Translations under genes and position numbers: made by a program | Shown: positions 23,841 through 26,996 of the stretch, piece after piece | Layout of the letters: each line of letters starts with the position of its first letter | Numbering within the stretch: position 1 is the stretch's first letter | Assembly: GCA_011065225.1 (NCBI GenBank) | Contig: JAAKFC010000002.1 | Coordinates: 1 to 26,996, forward strand | Source of the DNA: Chlamydiota bacterium | GTDB lineage: Bacteria > Chlamydiota > Chlamydiia > Chlamydiales > Rhabdochlamydiaceae | Direction: 5' to 3' | Length of the DNA: 26,996 bases | The notes under the pieces: generated by a model | Databases searched by the model: none | What the model was told of the DNA's origin: nothing | What the model saw: only the letters and a program-made list of their open reading frames with translations

Positions 23841-23847
23841 AGAACCT

Positions 23848-24013
23848 ATGAGACTATCCCACTATTTGAAGAATTTGATTTTTCAAAGGATTTTTTTGCA
23901 GATTTTTGATTCACTTCGCAGGACATACTTGGTAAAGTAGGCCAAGAAGTGAAGCGGAAAGATGGATAAAAAGACTCAAAAAGCATGTTTTTCAAATAGT
24001 GGGATAGTCTCAT
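23848..24013. repeat. 166-bp palindromic (MITE-like) element, copy 2
   Basis: It has the same length as copy 1 (1884-2049) with no gaps, and I count 13 differences. The terminal inverted repeats (23848-23870 and 23991-24013) are again perfect over 23 bp, but their outer ends read ATGAGAC and GTCTCAT here. All three arm differences from copy 1 are matched on the opposite arm. The tip hairpin stems TTCACTTC/GAAGTGAA and TACTT/AAGTA are kept, while the 4-nt loop changed. The element lies between the HTH and Fic genes; its last two bases form the AT of the Fic start codon. Confidence 0.9.
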
Positions 24014-24935
24014 GGTAGAAAGTTTTGAATTTCCTGAAGGAGCCACACCCATATCTGATTGTAGCGGCCTCATTCCAGTCTGGGTTCATAATTTAAATGA
24101 CCTCAACAGGGTAGAAGCTGAAAATATCATGAATGCACAGAGAAAATATCTTCGAGCTCCTGTTGATGATCCCAAAAATTGGTTTCAAGTTGGAGAGCTA
24201 AAAACTATTCATCGAGCAATGTTTGGAGATGTTTGGGAATGGGCAGGTTCCTATAGAAGGTCGATTACCTCGATAGGTATCAAACCAAATTTGATTCCTT
24301 CACAATTAGCAGAGCTTTGCTTTGAAGTGCTTTCTTGGTTGCAATATCCCAACGAACACACTTTTGTGGAAATGGCAGCCAGAATTCATCATCGGTTAGT
24401 CTTTATACATCCCTTTGAGAATGGAAATGGTCGCTTTTCACGTTTGATTGCCGATCGCTTTCTTCTTTCATGGAGATGCCCTTATCCCATATGGCCAAAC
24501 CACTTGAACCAAGAAAGTAGGATACGCAAAGATTATATTCAAACCCTCAAGAGTGCTGATAGAGGTGATTATATGCCTTTGATAGACCTTATGAAGAAAC
24601 TTGGAGCACGCGATCCCAAACTTAGTGAATTACTTAAAGCAAATTTTTATCGAATCTGCATAAAGGGAGATAGAGGGCCTGCTATAGTCAAGGCTTTACT
24701 CCGAAGTGGAAGTAATCCAAATGATGAGACTCCAAACGGCTATCGATCGCTGCAATTGGCAGTAAAGGCAGGTTTAGAGGATATTGTTAAACTCCTAGTA
24801 GATGCGGGTGCTGAAGTGGATGCCAAAGATCAAAATGGATTGACCCCTTTTCAAGTTGCTGTAATGCAAGAAAATAAAGCCCTTGCAGACTTTCTTGTGT
24901 CTAAGGGAGCTAAGCGGGAAATGCCCCTAAAGTAA
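24012..24935 (+). CDS. Fic-domain protein (mobile mystery protein B type) with ankyrin tail
   Basis: The Fic core holds the full catalytic motif HPFENGNGRFSR at residues 133-144. It is preceded by ELKTIHRAMFGDVWEWAGSYR (as two blocks), typical of 'mobile mystery protein B'. Fic enzymes usually attach AMP or a related group to a target protein. From about residue 212 the protein continues into roughly three ankyrin repeats (GPAIVKALLRSGSNPND, YRSLQLAVKAGLEDIVKLL, LTPFQVAVMQENKALADFL), a protein-binding module not usual for this family. An inhibitory helix motif was not identified. The ATG at 24012 is the first possible start after an in-frame stop (23997-23999) inside the 166-bp repeat. It could be a toxin, a host-directed effector, or both. 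Confidence 0.88.
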   Translation: MVESFEFPEGATPISDCSGLIPVWVHNLNDLNRVEAENIMNAQRKYLRAPVDDPKNWFQVGELKTIHRAMFGDVWEWAGSYRRSITSIGIKPNLIPSQLAELCFEVLSWLQYPNEHTFVEMAARIHHRLVFIHPFENGNGRFSRLIADRFLLSWRCPYPIWPNHLNQESRIRKDYIQTLKSADRGDYMPLIDLMKKLGARDPKLSELLKANFYRICIKGDRGPAIVKALLRSGSNPNDETPNGYRSLQLAVKAGLEDIVKLLVDAGAEVDAKDQNGLTPFQVAVMQENKALADFLVSKGAKREMPLK

Positions 24936-24985
24936 AATTTATTTGAATAGATTCTTCTATCCAAATTGTGGTAAAATCGATTCCT

Positions 24986-25846
24986 ATGCGCATTGCACAT
25001 ATCTCCGATCTTCATTTTGGCTCTGCCTCTTTTGGCCCGATGCAGTTTCTCTCTAAGAGATGGCTCGGCAATTTCAACTATTTTTTTCATCGAAAAAAAG
25101 AATTTCTTTACAATCGACTCATCGACTTGATCAATTTTTTTAAAGAGCAAGGAATCACCCATGTGATCATTACAGGAGATCTTTCGGTCACCTCTCGCAA
25201 AAAAGAATTTAAAATGGCAAAGCGCTATATCGATCTTTTGAAAAAAGAGGGCCTATCCGTTTTTACTATCCCAGGCAATCACGATCATTACACGAAAAGA
25301 AGTGATCGAAAAAAACACTTCTACCGTTTTTTTGATACGCACTACGACAAAGATTGCCCCTTCAACTTAAAACAACATAAAGTAACCTATACTCGTCTCA
25401 AAGAGGGACTTTGGCTCATGGGAATCGATACCACTGTAGCGACATCCCTTATCTCTTCACAAGGACATTTCACTCCAGAGGTAGAAGAAAATCTCACAAA
25501 AGCGCTGAAGGAAATCCCCAAGTATGAAAAAGTGATCCTCCTAAACCATTTCCCTTTTTTCTATAATGACGCACCCAAAAAGCATCTTGTGCGCGGAAGC
25601 CTTCTCAAAAACTTGCTTCAAAAACATCCCAATGTGCAGCTCTACTTGCATGGGCATACACATAGGCAAACAGTAGCAGATTTGCGCGGAAGCGATCTTC
25701 CCATCATTTCTGATAGCGGCTCTACGCCTCACATCAAAAATGGGGCTTGTCATCTTTTTGATTTCGGTGATAATACAATCAAACTCGACGTCTATCGCTA
25801 TGAGGGAGAGTGGAAAAAATCAGAATCACACACTTTTGAGACATGA
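24986..25846 (+). CDS. Calcineurin-like metallophosphoesterase
   Basis: The 286-residue protein has the five metal-binding blocks of the family in order: DLHFG near the N-terminus, GDLS, GNHDH, LLNHFPFF and HGHTHRQ. The two-metal site cleaves phosphate esters; the substrate is unknown (related proteins act on UDP-diacylglucosamine, cyclic nucleotides or proteins). I chose ATG 24986 (MRIAHISDLHFG) over GTG 24968, since the motif normally lies close to the N-terminus. A phosphohydrolase stands near groEL3 in Chlamydia as well (from memory CT754). So the basic-protein/HTH/Fic genes look inserted between two old neighbours. The stop overlaps the next gene by 4 nt. Confidence 0.92.
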   Translation: MRIAHISDLHFGSASFGPMQFLSKRWLGNFNYFFHRKKEFLYNRLIDLINFFKEQGITHVIITGDLSVTSRKKEFKMAKRYIDLLKKEGLSVFTIPGNHDHYTKRSDRKKHFYRFFDTHYDKDCPFNLKQHKVTYTRLKEGLWLMGIDTTVATSLISSQGHFTPEVEENLTKALKEIPKYEKVILLNHFPFFYNDAPKKHLVRGSLLKNLLQKHPNVQLYLHGHTHRQTVADLRGSDLPIISDSGSTPHIKNGACHLFDFGDNTIKLDVYRYEGEWKKSESHTFET

Positions 25847-26253
25847 CCAAACCTTGGTATAAAAAAGGCCTTCGTTTCGCCTGCACAGAATGCGGCGAGT
25901 GTTGCACGGGACAGCCGGGCTATGTCTGGATCTCGCAGGAAGAGATCGAAGGGATGGCCGAAACTTTAAACATTTCCGTCCCCGAATTTATTCAGCACTA
26001 TACCCGTGAAGTGGATGGTGAACTTTCTCTAAAGGAATTTCCCCGCACGTACGATTGCATCTTTCTTCGCGATAGAAAGTGTCTTGTCTACAAAGCCCGT
26101 CCAAAACAGTGCCGCACCTTCCCCTTCTGGCCCGAAAACGTCGAGTCAAAAGAGGCATGGGAAAAATGTGCTAAGCGATGCGAAGGGATCAATCACGAAC
26201 ATGCTCCGATCATTCCCTTAAGCGAAATCAAAAAAAATCTCGAGGAAATGTGA
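25843..26253 (+). CDS. YkgJ-family cysteine-cluster protein
   Basis: The 136-residue protein carries the CxxCxxCC-type cluster CTECGECCTGQPGYVWISQE near residues 14-33. Further cysteines follow in RTYDCIFLRDRKCLVYKARPKQCRTFPFWP (as blocks), the pattern of YkgJ-like domains thought to bind zinc or iron. The function is not established. Its ATG overlaps the phosphoesterase stop (ATGA), and its TGA overlaps the GTG of the phosphohexomutase, so the three are translationally linked. Confidence 0.87.
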   Translation: MTKPWYKKGLRFACTECGECCTGQPGYVWISQEEIEGMAETLNISVPEFIQHYTREVDGELSLKEFPRTYDCIFLRDRKCLVYKARPKQCRTFPFWPENVESKEAWEKCAKRCEGINHEHAPIIPLSEIKKNLEEM

Positions 26254-26996
26254 TCCCCAAAGAAATTGAAGATCGCATTTCCGAGTGGTTAAACGGCCCT
26301 ATCGACCAGGCAAGCAAAACAGAAATCCAAACCCTCATGGGTGAGAATCCCGAAAAGCTCGCGGATGCTTTTTATTCTACTTTGTCTTTTGGGACGGGAG
26401 GCATGCGGGGTCTTATGGGCGTCGGAACAAACCGGCTCAATATCTACACCATCCAAATGGCCACACAAGGACTTGCCAACTATCTCCTACAGCAAGAACC
26501 CAAGCGGGACCGCCACTACGTTTTCATTGGATATGACTCGCGCAACCACTCTCAAGAATTTGCAATGGAGGCCGCACGAGTACTCGCTGGCAACGGTATT
26601 GGAGTCTATCTCACCTTCGAGCTCCGTCCCACCCCTTACGTCTCATTCGGTGTGCGGCAAAAAGAGTGCAGCGCTGGGATCATGATCACCGCTTCCCACA
26701 ATACCAAAGAGTATAACGGCTATAAAGTCTACTGGAGCGATGGGGGGCAAGTAGTAGCCCCTCACGACAAGGGAATCGTTGCTGAGGTTCAAAAGATCAC
26801 AAGCTTCGATCAAATCAGCCTCTCTCCTGAAAAATCACCCCTCATTGAAATCCTCGATCCCGAATTCGACTTCGAGTATTTGGATGCGATCAAAAAGTTG
26901 CAGCTCGACCCAAAAGAAGATAAAAAAGTAGGCGATCAGCTCAAAATCACCTATACCTCCCTTCATGGCACTGGAATCAAACTCGTCCCCCGCGCG
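26250..26996 (+). CDS. Phosphoglucomutase/phosphomannomutase, 3' end cut by window edge
   Basis: The frame runs from GTG 26250 to the window edge, 249 codons without a stop. GAGG 5 nt upstream supports the GTG start, which overlaps the previous stop as GTGA. Diagnostic blocks are FGTGGMRGLMGVGTNRLN near residues 45-62, FIGYDSRNHS, RPTPYVSFGV and MITASHNTKEYNGYKVYW, with the serine that carries the phosphate in TASHN. Enzymes of this group interconvert hexose-6- and hexose-1-phosphates. The N-terminal form suits the longer (about 580-600 residue) PgcA-like subgroup, but the metal-binding and sugar-specificity parts lie outside the window, so glucose versus mannose cannot be decided. Confidence 0.93.
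   Translation, partial: MIPKEIEDRISEWLNGPIDQASKTEIQTLMGENPEKLADAFYSTLSFGTGGMRGLMGVGTNRLNIYTIQMATQGLANYLLQQEPKRDRHYVFIGYDSRNHSQEFAMEAARVLAGNGIGVYLTFELRPTPYVSFGVRQKECSAGIMITASHNTKEYNGYKVYWSDGGQVVAPHDKGIVAEVQKITSFDQISLSPEKSPLIEILDPEFDFEYLDAIKKLQLDPKEDKKVGDQLKITYTSLHGTGIKLVPRA

Noticed and set aside
1..26996. CRISPR array or rRNA genes
   Set aside because: I found no regularly spaced direct repeats and no rRNA-like stretches on reading through both strands.

Overview
The window reads as a chromosomal segment of a member of the phylum Chlamydiae, most likely an amoeba-associated 'environmental' lineage (Parachlamydiales-like) rather than Chlamydia itself. This rests on gene order. A GroEL paralogue lies next to murF, followed by mraY, murD, a LysM protein, ftsW, murG, murC, ftsQ, cutA, a STAS-domain rsbV, miaA, a coiled-coil protein, rsfS, fabF and a NUDIX hydrolase. 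From memory, this matches the C. trachomatis block from groEL3 to the NUDIX hydrolase (about CT755-CT771). An F-box gene and an ankyrin-tailed Fic gene point to life inside a eukaryotic host. The genus cannot be fixed from the sequence alone.

Layout. Positions 1-522 (minus) hold an unrecognised gene cut by the window edge. From 598 to 8759 nearly everything is on the minus strand, read right to left: khpA, rsbV, a 169-bp palindromic element, miaA, a coiled-coil protein, a HAD phosphatase, nadD, rsfS, fabF, NUDIX hydrolase, a 166-bp palindromic element, a glycosyltransferase and bioY. A GT4 glycosyltransferase and an AT-rich F-box gene (8833-10437) lie on the plus strand. The peptidoglycan/division block (10441-19465, minus) runs murF-mraY-murD-LysM-ftsW-murG-murC-ftsQ-cutA, mostly with 1- to 4-nt junctions. 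ftsQ is followed by cutA and not by ftsA/ftsZ, and murC is not fused to ddl. Divergently, tRNA-Cys, rsmI, coaX and the GroEL paralogue run on the plus strand.

The accessory part is 22830-24935. It holds a lysine-rich small protein, then a pair resembling 'mobile mystery protein' A (XRE-type HTH) and B (Fic). The pair has two matching operator palindromes in its promoter region, an ankyrin tail on the Fic protein, and a second copy of the 166-bp element lodged between the two genes. A metallophosphoesterase, a YkgJ-type cysteine-cluster protein and a truncated phosphohexomutase follow, coupled by overlapping stop/start codons.

The most interesting signal is the 166-bp element (1884-2049 and 23848-24013). 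The copies have equal length and about 92% identity, with perfect 23-bp terminal inverted repeats. The repeats differ between copies at three positions, and each change is matched on the other arm. In both places the element's last two bases form the AT of the downstream gene's ATG. In silico removal restores tight gene junctions, including a classic ATGA stop/start overlap at the NUDIX-glycosyltransferase boundary.
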